In this document: positions 51,041-61,171 of the stretch, piece by piece
How positions within the stretch are numbered: the stretch's first letter is position 1
Layout: each line of letters starts with the position of its first letter
From: Tamarix chinensis
Lineage: Eukaryota > Streptophyta > Magnoliopsida > Caryophyllales > Tamaricaceae
Assembly (NCBI GenBank): GCA_030549775.1
Contig: CM060171.1
Location: forward strand, 63,460,360 to 63,524,359
Length of the DNA stretch: 64,000 nucleotides
Direction of reading: 5' to 3'
The notes under the pieces: generated by a model
Database searches by the model: none
Told to the model about the DNA's origin: nothing
The model's input: only the letters and a program-made list of their open reading frames with translations
Program-made: the position numbers and the translations under genes

Positions 51041-52435
51041 TGGCGGTAATATCCCCAGAATTCACGGTTTAGTATTTTGCTTCTGCTAATTTTCTTTTAA
51101 TCAAACGATTTTTTTTTTGTAGTGAATTTTGGGGGTGTTACAGTTTTTCTATTTCTTGTTATTTAAACTTTTGGCTCGATTTTCTTGTATTTGATTTTAC
51201 AAACTATCATACTCATTACATCTATAGTATTGTTCTCGCCCTTACTATATTTTATTGTCACATTAATGTTGTGAGCATGCATCCTTTTATTCATTGTTTT
51301 GTTTTACCTTGCATCAAGAATGGGTTAGGTGATGATCACATCTCTCTCATGGTTAATGTGGAGGTAGCATTACCTCATTTTGTTTTTCAAATGCTTCCAC
51401 CTTGTATTAAAAATGAAATTTTATGGATAAAAAATTAGGAGTGTTACACTAGTTGCACTGGCACCTGAAGGAAGTAAATTACCCTGTCAATAATGACACC
51501 TAATCTATGAATATGCATACCCTATAAAAATTCTGCAAAGCTAAATAGATTAATATATAGGGCTTGGATAGGGTACTAAGGCACACTAACAAAAATTCAT
51601 AACCAACCGTGAACTAAACTACGTCTTTAAATAGTGACCCCTAAATAACCATCATTTCCGATCTCAAGATCTTTCGATTTAAATATTAATATTTTATTTA
51701 ATTGATCATAAATATCACATAATAAACACACAAATCCAATGTCAATACTTAACCACTTTTACTCATTTTCAATTATTCAAGATAACCATAAAAAGGTCAA
51801 GACTAAGGATAACTCAAAAATCTACTACAGTCATCTTAGACTTAATTATTTGCATTTACGCACGTTAGGGAGAAAATAACCAAAATGCCCTTGAAATCAT
51901 AATCATCGCCTTATAATCCATTTTAAATACTAATCTTACTTTGTTTAATAATTTGTGATGAAAAATATAAAACACAATAATTAAAATACATAGCATGCAA
52001 ATAAATTATTAAACCCAACGAATGACCATTTTTCCCTTACACATGATTTAGCATGTAAAACCATAGCATGTATTTCTATAATGTCAAATCATGAACCTCC
52101 ATACTTAGCAATAAATAACACATACTAGGCATACTTATCAAAATAAATATATGATATGTTTAAAATAACCAAAATACTCTTAGGGCATACAATAATAATA
52201 ATTGTGCTAAAAATATGTCTGGGCATGTTTAATCTATCATAATCATTTTAACATGTTTATATATGCATAATACTTTACACAAATCAACATGCTATATTTT
52301 ACTAAATTTCATGCCAACATTATTAGATAAATAATTATAATGTAACGAACATGATTCACACAATTTATACATCAAAACCTTAATGTGTTATCATATGAGA
52401 TCTAATATTTTAGTAGAGTATATGGATTACCTATG

Positions 52436-53271
52436 TAACACCCCCATTTTTCACTACCGAAAAAATTAATTAAAACATTGTGGAAGATATAAACACACCT
52501 AGAAAAAATGGGGTGTTACCGTCATATCTGACATAGGATAAATGTATGCCGCCCACCCCATATCAAATACAATGTTAAAACCAACTGAAACATTTAAAAT
52601 AATAGAGTGCGCGAATAAAAGAGTACATAAACGAATTGAACGATTGTTTACATCGAAGGGCCTTAATAGTACCCAACCAAATCATTACAAAATACACGTA
52701 GATAATAGTATGGGGCTACATTAAAACAAGTTAGGGTATGACACCCAAGTTAAGCCCCGACCCAACTGAGGTAAGCCCTCTACTAGTCATCCCCAAATAC
52801 CTGCACATCACCCTATGCTCGTAGGAATGAGTAGGTGACTGAGCAAACGGACACATCAATACTCTATGTACTAAATAAGTCAAGTTGCTCCCTCAATGTA
52901 AATGCAAGTATGTCAATCTATCATATATGGATATGAAATACAATATACATCATGATAAGGTTGTATACACATAAAAGTTGAGATTACATATAAACATGCT
53001 GCTATAAAATCTCCAACAAAGTAGAACACATGATGCTTGGTTTCACATAAAGAATAATTACTCAAAGGGATAATAACATTTGAATAAATAAAATCAAATG
53101 ATATTTTTATTAATAGCACAATAACTAAATATGTAAATACTAATCATCAAGTATGATTGGTTCTAGGGCATATCTCCATCATACACAACTAGGTGGTTGT
53201 ATTTTCCTTAATTGATCTATTTTAGAAGCGAGTGAGTTACTTTTGGTTTGATAAATAGTGTAGGAATAGGT
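52436..53271 (-). mobile_element. LTR fragment E, Ty3/Gypsy type
   Basis: Starts TGTAACACCCCCATTTTTCAC at 52436. It matches fragment F in order (CACACCTAG, GACATAGGATAAATG, AAGTCAAGTTGCTCCC) until about 53000. Its far end is unclear because the LINE and other sequence follow, and no duplication of ACCTA was found. The frames here are not supported as genes. Confidence 0.5.
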
Positions 53272-54599
53272 GGTTATGTAGTTTTTTTGGCAAGTAATGT
53301 AATTTTATTACTTCCAAATGAAAGAATACAATCTTAAAACAATATAACTTAGCAAGCTTCTAGGTTCCATAAGCCTTTTAAATGATTTAGTATGTTGAAA
53401 TCTATTCATTCTCCCTGCTAGATCATATAGAATTTTTTTGTTGAATGTGTCTTAGCCCTTTTGCTTCATTAGTAAAAATTCTTCTATTTCTCTCTCCCCA
53501 AATGTAGTAAATAGTGTCTTCTACCAAGGCTCTTGTGACTTCTTTTTTGATTTTAGGTCCATTTCCTCCTCTATCTGCCCAATGTGATATTGCCTACATA
53601 TTTGTTAAGTCTTGAATGCAACCCAGCCTATGAATGAGTGCCAACCATACGTTTCTAGTATAGGTGCAATTAAAGAATAGGTAGTTATTTGTTTTATTTT
53701 GATCTATGAAGAGAACACATTCTGGTGCAAGTTGTGAGCCAAATAATATTAGTCTATCTTTAGTATGAAGTCTACCCAGTATGGCTAGCTAGCAAATGAA
53801 TGAATCTCTTTTGATAGATGTTTTAGTCCATACCATAAGGTACCAATTCACTTTCTTGCTTTAGGGTCTAATGAGATCATATACATGACTAATGGAGAAT
53901 TTTCCATGATCCATTATTTTGGAAAATGGAGGAGACTGTACAATATTGTTGCACGTCTCTGGGTTTTAGGATTTTTTTGATGATCCAAGAAGCAGATGGT
54001 TTAATTATAACATTCCATATGCTTTCATCTTTGTGGTAATATGTGTGTACCTACTTGACCCATAGGAAGTCTTTCTTTGAGGCTAAGTGCCATAGTAATT
54101 TGCACATAGCCACTCTATTCCACTTAATCAAGCTAATACCACCTTCTGTTTTTGGTTAGCATATCTTTTCCCATGCAACATGTGATTGGTTTGAAGTGTC
54201 ATTAGAGTTTGACTAGAGAAACTTCCTATAGATATTATTGATCTCTGATAGTATATGTAAAGGAATTGGAAAGATAAGGCTCCAATAGGTTTGTAAGCGG
54301 AAGAGGATTGATTGGATGAGTTGCAGGTGACTAGCATAACTGAGAAGTTGAACTTGCCAATTCTTTAACCTTGAGGTGAATTTGTCAATCAACGGTTGAC
54401 ATTATTGTTTGGTAAGGTGTCTATCATCAAGGGGTACTCTTAGGTATTTGAATAACAATTTGCCTTCAAGGATGCTATACATGCTATTTAGTTCCTCTTT
54501 TAACATGTTTGTACATCCCCATCCATAATAAATATTTCTTTTGTTGGCATTCAAGGCCAAACTTGAGACACTAGAGAGTTGGTTGAATGCCTCTAGGAT

Positions 54600-55260
54600 A
54601 GCTGTGGTTGAGTTAAAGTCTCCTTTTTAGAAAAATAGTAGATCATCCACAAACATAAGGTTTAGGATACCTAGTTTTTTAAATCTAGGATGGGGGAGAA
54701 TTTGGGGTCAGCCCATAGAGTCTTCATGGATCTGTTAAGATATTCCATCAATAGGATGAAGAGATAGGGAGATAATGGGTCTCCCTATCTCAATCCTCTC
54801 TTGGCATAGATGGGAGAATGTAGGGTACCATTGAACTTGATGAAGTAACTGAGTATTGTCACATAATCCATGATTATTTTGATAAAATGGGGAGGAAAAT
54901 GAAGTCCATACAGGACATTTTGGAGATAACTCCAGTTAACCTAGTCAAAAGCTTTCTTCATATCAGGTTTCATCATGATTCTTGGTGAAAGATGTTGTTG
55001 GTTGTATCATTTGATTAATTTAGTGGCTAAAAGAATATTATAAGAAATAGCTCTTCCTTTCACAAATGTCAATTGAGCTTCACCAATCAGAGGGTGTAAA
55101 ATCTTTTGAAGCATGTGGGTGATAATGGTAGCAATTATTTTGTAAAGAGTGTTACAGTAGGCTATAGGTCTGAACTCCTCCGGCCTTAAAGCATTTGGAA
55201 CCTTAGGTATGAGGTTGAGAGTGGTTACGTTTAGATTCCTAGGCATAAACCCTATGTTGA
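54600..55260 (-). pseudogene. LINE ORF2 reverse transcriptase
   Basis: LNLIPKVPNALRPEEFRPIA, then LTFVKGRAISYNILLATKLI (frame 55246-55007), GDPLSPYLFILLMEYLNRSM near 54770, and the catalytic box LMFVDDLLFF near 54640 (FADD variant). Stops between blocks make it inactive. The zf-RVT-like tail follows to about 53300. Confidence 0.85.
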
Positions 55261-56313
55261 AAAATTAGAGATGGCTAAGTAAAGGTCCACGCCCACAATA
55301 TCCCATCAATGTGTGCAGAAATGAGCATTATATCCACCAGGTCTTGGAGTATTTCCTTTTGTCAGGGAGAATACCACATTTTTCAATTATGGTACAGTGA
55401 TCAGTGCTAAGAGCTAATGCTGCTAAGTGTGATTTAGAATGGTGCCATTGCTAATGATATTTCTATATATAGCCTGATTGTTCGTAGTCTTGTTGCCCAA
55501 AAGGTGAGTATAGAATTTTTGCAATATGGTAAAGATGTTATGCTGGTCGGTGTGTCTTTAACTATGATCATCATGGAGGATGTTAATTTGGTTCTTTATT
55601 CTTCTTCCTTTAGCCATGGCATGGAAAAATGTTGTGTTGTCATCTCTTAAGGTTAACCACTGGATTCTTGCTTTTTGTTTGTAGAACATCTCTTCACATT
55701 TTGCAAGGTGTTTAATAGTGTTGTAGCAAATCTTTCTCTTGATGTTGGCTATGATGATTTGTTGGTTGAGTGATCAAAGAAGTTTGCACTTTTTCTAATT
55801 CGACTTTAGCTTTTTTTAGCTTTGTAGCTGATGCTTCCAAATATACTTTTATTAAGATGCTTTAAGGGGATTTTGAGAAGCTTTAGGTTGTTGGCCACTG
55901 CTTTTAGTTTATTTCCTTGACCGATAGTCTTCCAATATGACTAGACTAAAAGAAGGAACAAAGGGTCTTGAGACCACACATCATAAAATATGAAGGGAGT
56001 TCTACCTTTAGAAGTATGATGCTTGATTGTTACTATTGTAGGTGAACGATTAGAAATTTAAGGCATTTGAAAGTGAGCATGAGTCCTACAAATTGATAAT
56101 TCCATTTAGGATTGCAAAAGAATCTATAAAGCTTGCACCACATTCTATCATTTCCTATGTGTTAATTTGACCATGTGAAAAATGCTCCAGTGAATCAAAG
56201 GTTAGTTAGTTGAAGGGTAGATTGACAGTTAGCAAAGTCTTCAATATCTTTGAATTGGATATCCCCTTAGATTTTTTCTTCTCTATTTAGTATGACATTG
56301 AAGTCTCCCAATA

Positions 56314-56717
56314 TTAACCATGGGCCTGAAGTATTACATTGAGTTTGAAGCCAACTCCATAACTCTTTTCTAACATTACCTTCATTGTATACATAGGTAA
56401 TAGTGAGGCAAAATCTGAAGCATTGTGAAGGAAAGTTACTTTATAGTGAATCCTTTTTTGTGAATGAGTTGTTAAAACATTAATGCACCATGTGCATGGA
56501 TCCCATCCTATCCACACTCGACCATTGTAATGCTTATTATAGTTATGAACCCATTCCCATCGGTACACGAGGCCTTTAGTGACTTTAGTTACATTTTCAA
56601 ATTTAACTCTTGTTTCAACTAGCCAGATTAAGACTGTTGTTTTTACTCTAATCTATTATAGCTTTTTTCTTTTTCATGTCATTTAAACCTCTAATGTTCC
56701 AACATCCAACTTTCATG
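56314..56717 (-). pseudogene. LINE ORF2 endonuclease (apurinic type)
   Basis: Opening block KVGCWNIRGLN at about 56717 and then, after stops, WEWVHNYNKHYNGRVWIGWD (residues 4-23 of the frame 56568-56314). These are conserved plant L1 endonuclease blocks. The enzyme would nick target DNA for target-primed reverse transcription. It is broken here. Confidence 0.75.
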
Positions 56718-57148
56718 CTAGTTGAATATGGAAGTTAGGTAAGTCATATAGCACACTAGTTCTAGGCCTTCTAGTAACTAGTTTCCATCTTGTCTCTTTC
56801 TCTTCTTCTTGTTGCTCAGGTTCTTTGGTCTCATTAATTGTAGTAGTGTTTTTGATATCAGAGAACCAGGCCTACCCTTTTGATCGTGTGTTGACAGAAG
56901 AGCCTACAACTTTGTTGAAGGATTTTTGTGGTTTAGGAGGGGGTTTTGGTAGGATTATTTATGGTAGATGTGGAAGTTAAGGTTGTGTAGGCTATTAGTT
57001 GAGTTGTGTCATTGTTTGGTGGTGTAAATGAGGAAATTTGGGCTAGATGAGTGCCTGTAGATCTTTTGTCATTGACCACATTCCATTTCTTCTTTTGTTA
57101 GACATTTGTAGGAACTATCTGAGGGTATTTAGATATTAAATGTCCAGA

Positions 57149-57571
57149 CTATTGATAGAGGGAGCAGAAAAATGGTTTCCATTTATAATCAATGATTTGT
57201 TTGAAAGTTGAGCCATTAGGGAGTTTAATGAGTGCAAACTCAAGTAAGGTTGTATGGGTGTCCACCTCCACTAAGGCTTTAGCATAGGAAATTCTTTCTT
57301 TTGTAGTTGTGATTGCATCAATTCCTAAAGGTCTCCCCACACAGCTACATATCCTGCCAATACTACTTGGTGACCATAATGGAAGAGGTAATATTGGAAG
57401 TCTCGACCATAGAGGAAGGAATTGAAATTCCTTTTTGGTGAAGGAAAATTTTGGATGCCATTTCTTAGTTATTAAAGGTCGGTTCTGGTAAGTCCAATTC
57501 CTAGTAGCAAGAATGGTATTACAGTCTTCAGAATTTGTGAAGGTAAACATAAAATAACCTTCCAGATGCAA
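57149..57571 (-). pseudogene. LINE ORF1, DUF4283 domain
   Basis: 140 open residues: GYFMFTFTNSEDCNTILATR, then RPLITKKWHPKFSFTK, LPLWSRLPILPLPLWSPSSI and LIKLPNGSTFKQIIDYKWKP. This is the DUF4283 RNA-binding-like module of plant LINE ORF1 proteins, with the start of the zinc-knuckle region (PFFCSLYQ, one Cys kept). The N-terminal part is in frame 57938-57729 and beyond. Confidence 0.85.
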
Positions 57572-58182
57572 TTTTATTTTGGGGAAGGTAACACGGTTCT
57601 AGTTTTGTTTGATATAGATTGCCATTCGGTCGAAAGATGGTCTATATCCGTAGACCATGCCAACGAGAGTATGTTGCTAGTATATGGTTTTATCATCAAT
57701 GTCTCCTTGCTGTAATTCTATCATAACCTTACCCCTTATGTTTGACAGGCAACTCATATGATAACAAATACCGATGGTCTTGTTTTTGATTATTACGAAT
57801 GATTTCACTCCATAATGGGTTAGCTTTCAATTCTTGGGTTTTCTTGATAGGATTAGGTAGATTAAGATCATTTTCATTCAATTTTGTTATTTGTTCATTA
57901 TGTATCTCGTTTATTGATTCTTGAAAGTTTGCAATCATAGGTGCAATGCGATATGAGAATATCGATTTCTCTCTGTTTGTTCCTTGTAATCATCAGAATA
58001 TTTTGTTTTTGAACAATTCCTTTCTATTTTTGCTATCTGAGGAGTAGGCGAACGATTAGACAATGAAGGTCAAATTGATCTCCTCTTCTTTGCCATAATC
58101 CTATGTGTTAATGGTGGCTACAACGCAATTCAGTTGCAACAATGAGATCACCGCGCGAGAGAGAGTTTTGGTTATGTAGTTT

Positions 58183-58902
58183 CCCTAGCTAGTCCGCATC
58201 AGAATTGAGTTGGGGTTACTTTTAATAGTATGTTAATGTTTTGATAAGAGATGTGCACTACCATTGTATGTTATTATTTTGGTAGGAGGTAATTAGCACA
58301 CTACCCTTATGTATTGAGACAATTATTGGTATTGCATGTTGGTATACGTTTATTCTAGAACTTATGCATGATTTGATGTTATTGTATGTGAATCGTTAGT
58401 TATGCTTGATTTTACACCTTTTGTGTTATAAGTTTCTTAAGCATGCTAGGATTTTAATATGTTGAATTGCCTTTGAAAGTATGAGTTTTATGATGATATG
58501 TTTTGAGGATTATTATATATTATGGCGTGTTAGGTTTACAATGTTGTTCTTTTCAATGGTTGTGGAATAGGTGATTTGGATATTGTTGGAGTTTGAGTTG
58601 GAATATGAGAGTGGGGCTTTCGATGTGTTTTTCTTGTGTTGGGAGTTTCTAGTTAGTTTACCTCAATTTTGTAACCTTATATTGTGGTTTTGTATTTTAT
58701 AAAGAGTTTTGCTTTTCATGTTGTTTCATGTTTTTTGTTGTTTAATGTTTTTCATATCCAGCTTTACATCTGCCATGAGTGAGATGAACATACACACCTC
58801 TTCTCTTGATAGATTTGATAATAACATTATTCATTTTTAGTTTTAACTTTCTCATTATACTTTCAAAACAAAATGTTAAGTTGAAAAAAATGAGGGTGTT
58901 AC
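58183..58902 (+). mobile_element. 3' part of another Gypsy-type LTR
   Basis: Ends GAGGGTGTTACA at 58902, the plus-strand LTR end seen in LTRs B and C. Its start was not identified. The LINE target site (TGGTTATGTAGTTT) lies within or next to it. No coding region. Confidence 0.4.
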
Positions 58903-60155
58903 ATAATAAATATTTTGTTATCAATATTATTGAGATTGTTGTTGTTGTTATTATTATATATTTTCAATCATTATTAAAAAATTATTGATTTGATCTAATT
59001 TAATATATTTTAAAAATAAGTAGAAGAGAACTACCCTACTTTTGTTAAGATTTTATGCCAAATTTCAAAGGAAAAACTAAAATAGATAAACCAATCTTAG
59101 CGCCGCTTCAAGTATGTAGTGCAATTTGCAATATAATACTATTAGCAAGAAACATCTTACTACTACTACTAGTAATTATATAATTATATACAATTTTTAT
59201 TGATAAATACATATATTTATTTTATGAAAACATACACATTCATATGAGAATATGATTTACACAATCATATTTTTATAAATTTATTGAACTTTCTTTTATA
59301 ATAATAAATATCTTATTAAACAAAATACATATATTTAGAATATATTCATAGTAAGAATACTTACATTATTTAACACAAAATACATCTTATCTAACAAAAT
59401 ATAAATCTTTTGAACATAAATATGCATAATTTATTTATAAAACAACAAGAGACTAATACAAGTTATAAATACACATCTTTATCGGACAGTTGCATATCTC
59501 ATAGTTGTAAATAAACATATTTTACCGATAAATTCACATCCTATATTAAGAAGTACTAATCTTATAATTTTAGTCAATATCACATATTTTTTTATCAATA
59601 GTACAAATATTTTAGTAAAAAAATACACATATTTTAGTCAAGAATTATATATTTTCAACTTTACAAGCATACACATTTTTCATGATATAAATATTGTGAA
59701 TAAGCATCTTTTACTTATAAAACAATAAGTGACTCATATAGATACATATATTATAGTTGTAAATTCTCATATTTTATTGAAAAATATATATCTTATATTG
59801 AAAAATATCCATTTTATAGTTTTAGTCAATAATACATATTTTGTATAAATAATATACATCGTTTAGTAAAAAATATACATCATTTAATTAAAAATACACA
59901 TCCTCTTTATAGAAGATGTGCATGATTATAAAATATGTATTTATATTATCGAATATGTTTATTTTTATTTTTGTATATCAATACAAACATATATTTATTA
60001 AGTAAAATGTGAGAAAAAATTTGATATATATATTTTTTATTTTCTAATATTCCAACTTAAAGATAATTGATGTTAAAAAATTATAAAAAAAAGTTGATGC
60101 GCCACTAATATGCATTTCGTGATGTGCTGAATGACCCGAATATCTAAAATTACTT
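58903..60155. other. AT-rich stretch with loose ACACAT-type repeats
   Basis: Very AT-rich. Between about 59200 and 59900 phrases such as AAATACACATATTTTAG recur at irregular spacing. No gene or element border could be supported. Confidence 0.4.
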
Positions 60156-60169
60156 TGTTGTCTTGTAAT

Positions 60170-60591
60170 TAGGGATATCCATGGATCAGATATTTGGTAA
60201 AAAGTTTTAGATATTTTGAAGATCAGATATCTTAAAAAAGCTTTGAATATCCGACTTTTTAGATATCTAGAGTTTCGGATCAGATAACAAATAAACCGTC
60301 GGATATTCTAAACGTTCGAGCGGGCCATAATTGATAAATATTGGATAAAAAATATTCAATAAAAAATAAAAAAATGATCCAATTTAAATATATATATGAT
60401 TTAATGATTTGATTTGAGTATTAAATTATATTATATTCAATTAATAATTTTAAAATTTAGATAATAATTAAATATTTAATCAAAATAATAATTAAAAATA
60501 TAAAATTTGCTTATAATAAACATTTATTTCAAATTATATACACATACGGAATTATATAAAATAAAATTTTATAAAAAATAAATATTGTTTA

Positions 60592-60640
<49 letters not shown>

Positions 60641-60805
60641 GAGATAAGATATTATTTATATTTATCAAATTAAGTATTTAATTTATTTAATCTTTTATTT
60701 AATAGATTGAATATTTAATTTTTTAAAAAATATTTGATTAATTATTTAATATTTCCTATGAGATTGATGATAATGGATCGAACGATAAGATATCCTATAA
60801 CGTAA
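60170..60805. mobile_element. Possible hAT-like MITE remnant
   Basis: TAGGGATATCCATGGATCAG at 60173 resembles the TAGGGATGGCAATG ends of the hAT at 18414-36447, and GGATCAGATATC repeats follow. Towards 60805 AGATATCCTATA could be the decayed opposite end. A (TA)n run is at about 60594-60634. No clean 8-bp duplication was found. Confidence 0.3.
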
Positions 60806-61171
60806 ACAAAATGTTGATAAATTGCCGAACGTGAGGGTAAAATCGTCAGTCCCTATTCGGCCCATTTTAGTCCCACCTCTGACCTCTCCTGAATTCTGTT
60901 CTATCGGATAAACCCTACGGCTCCCACCCCTTCCGTCCCTCCTCCCTCCTCCCTCCTCCCTCCTAGTCTCGTTAGTCTCTCTCTTTCGTTGCCCTCAATT
61001 TTTTCTTCGTTTGTCTAATCCTTTTCGATTGCAGCAGTCTTTCTCTTTAACTCTAAACCGAACTCTAAACTCGCTCTTCGAAGGTAACTAATCGAAATTT
61101 CACTTTTTATTCACAAGTTTTGATCTTTAAACCTTGTATAGTACAACCTTAATTTGTAGTCTTCGTGTAGA
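60806..61171 (+). promoter_or_regulatory. Promoter and leader of the UAP56-type helicase gene
   Basis: Base composition shifts from AT-rich to mixed at about 60820. A (CCTCCCT)n pyrimidine stretch lies at 60935-60965 and CTCTCTCTTT runs follow, both common in plant housekeeping promoters and leaders. CGAAG|GTAACT at about 61080-61090 and GTGTAG at 61165-61170 suggest a small leader intron ending one base before the ATG. Confidence 0.5.

Larger units (their letters stand above)
47807..51142 (+). mobile_element. Solo LTR C, Ty3/Gypsy type, 3.34 kb
   Basis: Starts TGTAATCCC at 47807 and ends GGGGGTGTTACA at 51142, with 5-bp duplication GTTTT at 47802-47806 and 51143-51147. It shares its plan with the giant LTRs: CT/GC-rich block (48120-48740), minisatellite, CCACCGG module array and 3' hairpin, but most of its sequence is diverged. 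It is inserted in LTR B. The Pro-rich or Arg/Lys-rich frames at 48090-48750 are composition artefacts. Confidence 0.85.
44607..51448 (+). mobile_element. Solo LTR B, Ty3/Gypsy type, about 3.5 kb, host of LTR C
   Basis: Starts TATGATACCCC at 44607 and ends GGAGTGTTACA at 51448, with 5-bp duplication CTAGT at 44602-44606 and 51449-51453. LTR C and one target copy (3,341 bp) lie inside, so B is about 3.5 kb. It holds CGATTGGTT motif clusters (44720-44830 and 45955-46440), a CT-rich stretch near 45010-45060 and GTGGTA-type repeats at about 46915-47285. No PBS, PPT or coding domain was seen. The frame 45072-45374 is not supported as a gene. Confidence 0.78.
43072..52435 (-). mobile_element. LTR fragment D, Ty3/Gypsy type, interrupted by LTR B
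   Basis: Starts TATAACACCCCCATCTTTTGG and matches LTR A in order: ATACCAAGTGCTAAGG near 43200, then after LTR B the GCATACCCTATAAAAA and CCCTAAATAACCATCATTTC blocks at 51520-51650, up to TATGGATTACCT at 52435 (LTR A equivalent about 8123). Left part 43072-44606, right part 51454-52435. The last about 1.2 kb expected from LTR A is not found. It is cut at 52436 by fragment E. Confidence 0.6.
53286..58168 (-). mobile_element. LINE (plant L1-type), nearly full length, 4.88 kb
   Basis: Minus strand, flanked by a 14-bp target duplication TGGTTATGTAGTTT (53272-53285 and 58169-58182), with a short poly(A) seen as T's at 53286-53289. ORF1 (about 58080-56900) has a DUF4283 domain. ORF2 starts near 56717 with KVGCWNIRGLN (endonuclease opening) and continues with the endonuclease, RT and a C-terminal zf-RVT-like part (about 54200-53300). 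Many stops and shifts show it is dead. It sits inside Gypsy-type LTR remnants. Confidence 0.88.
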
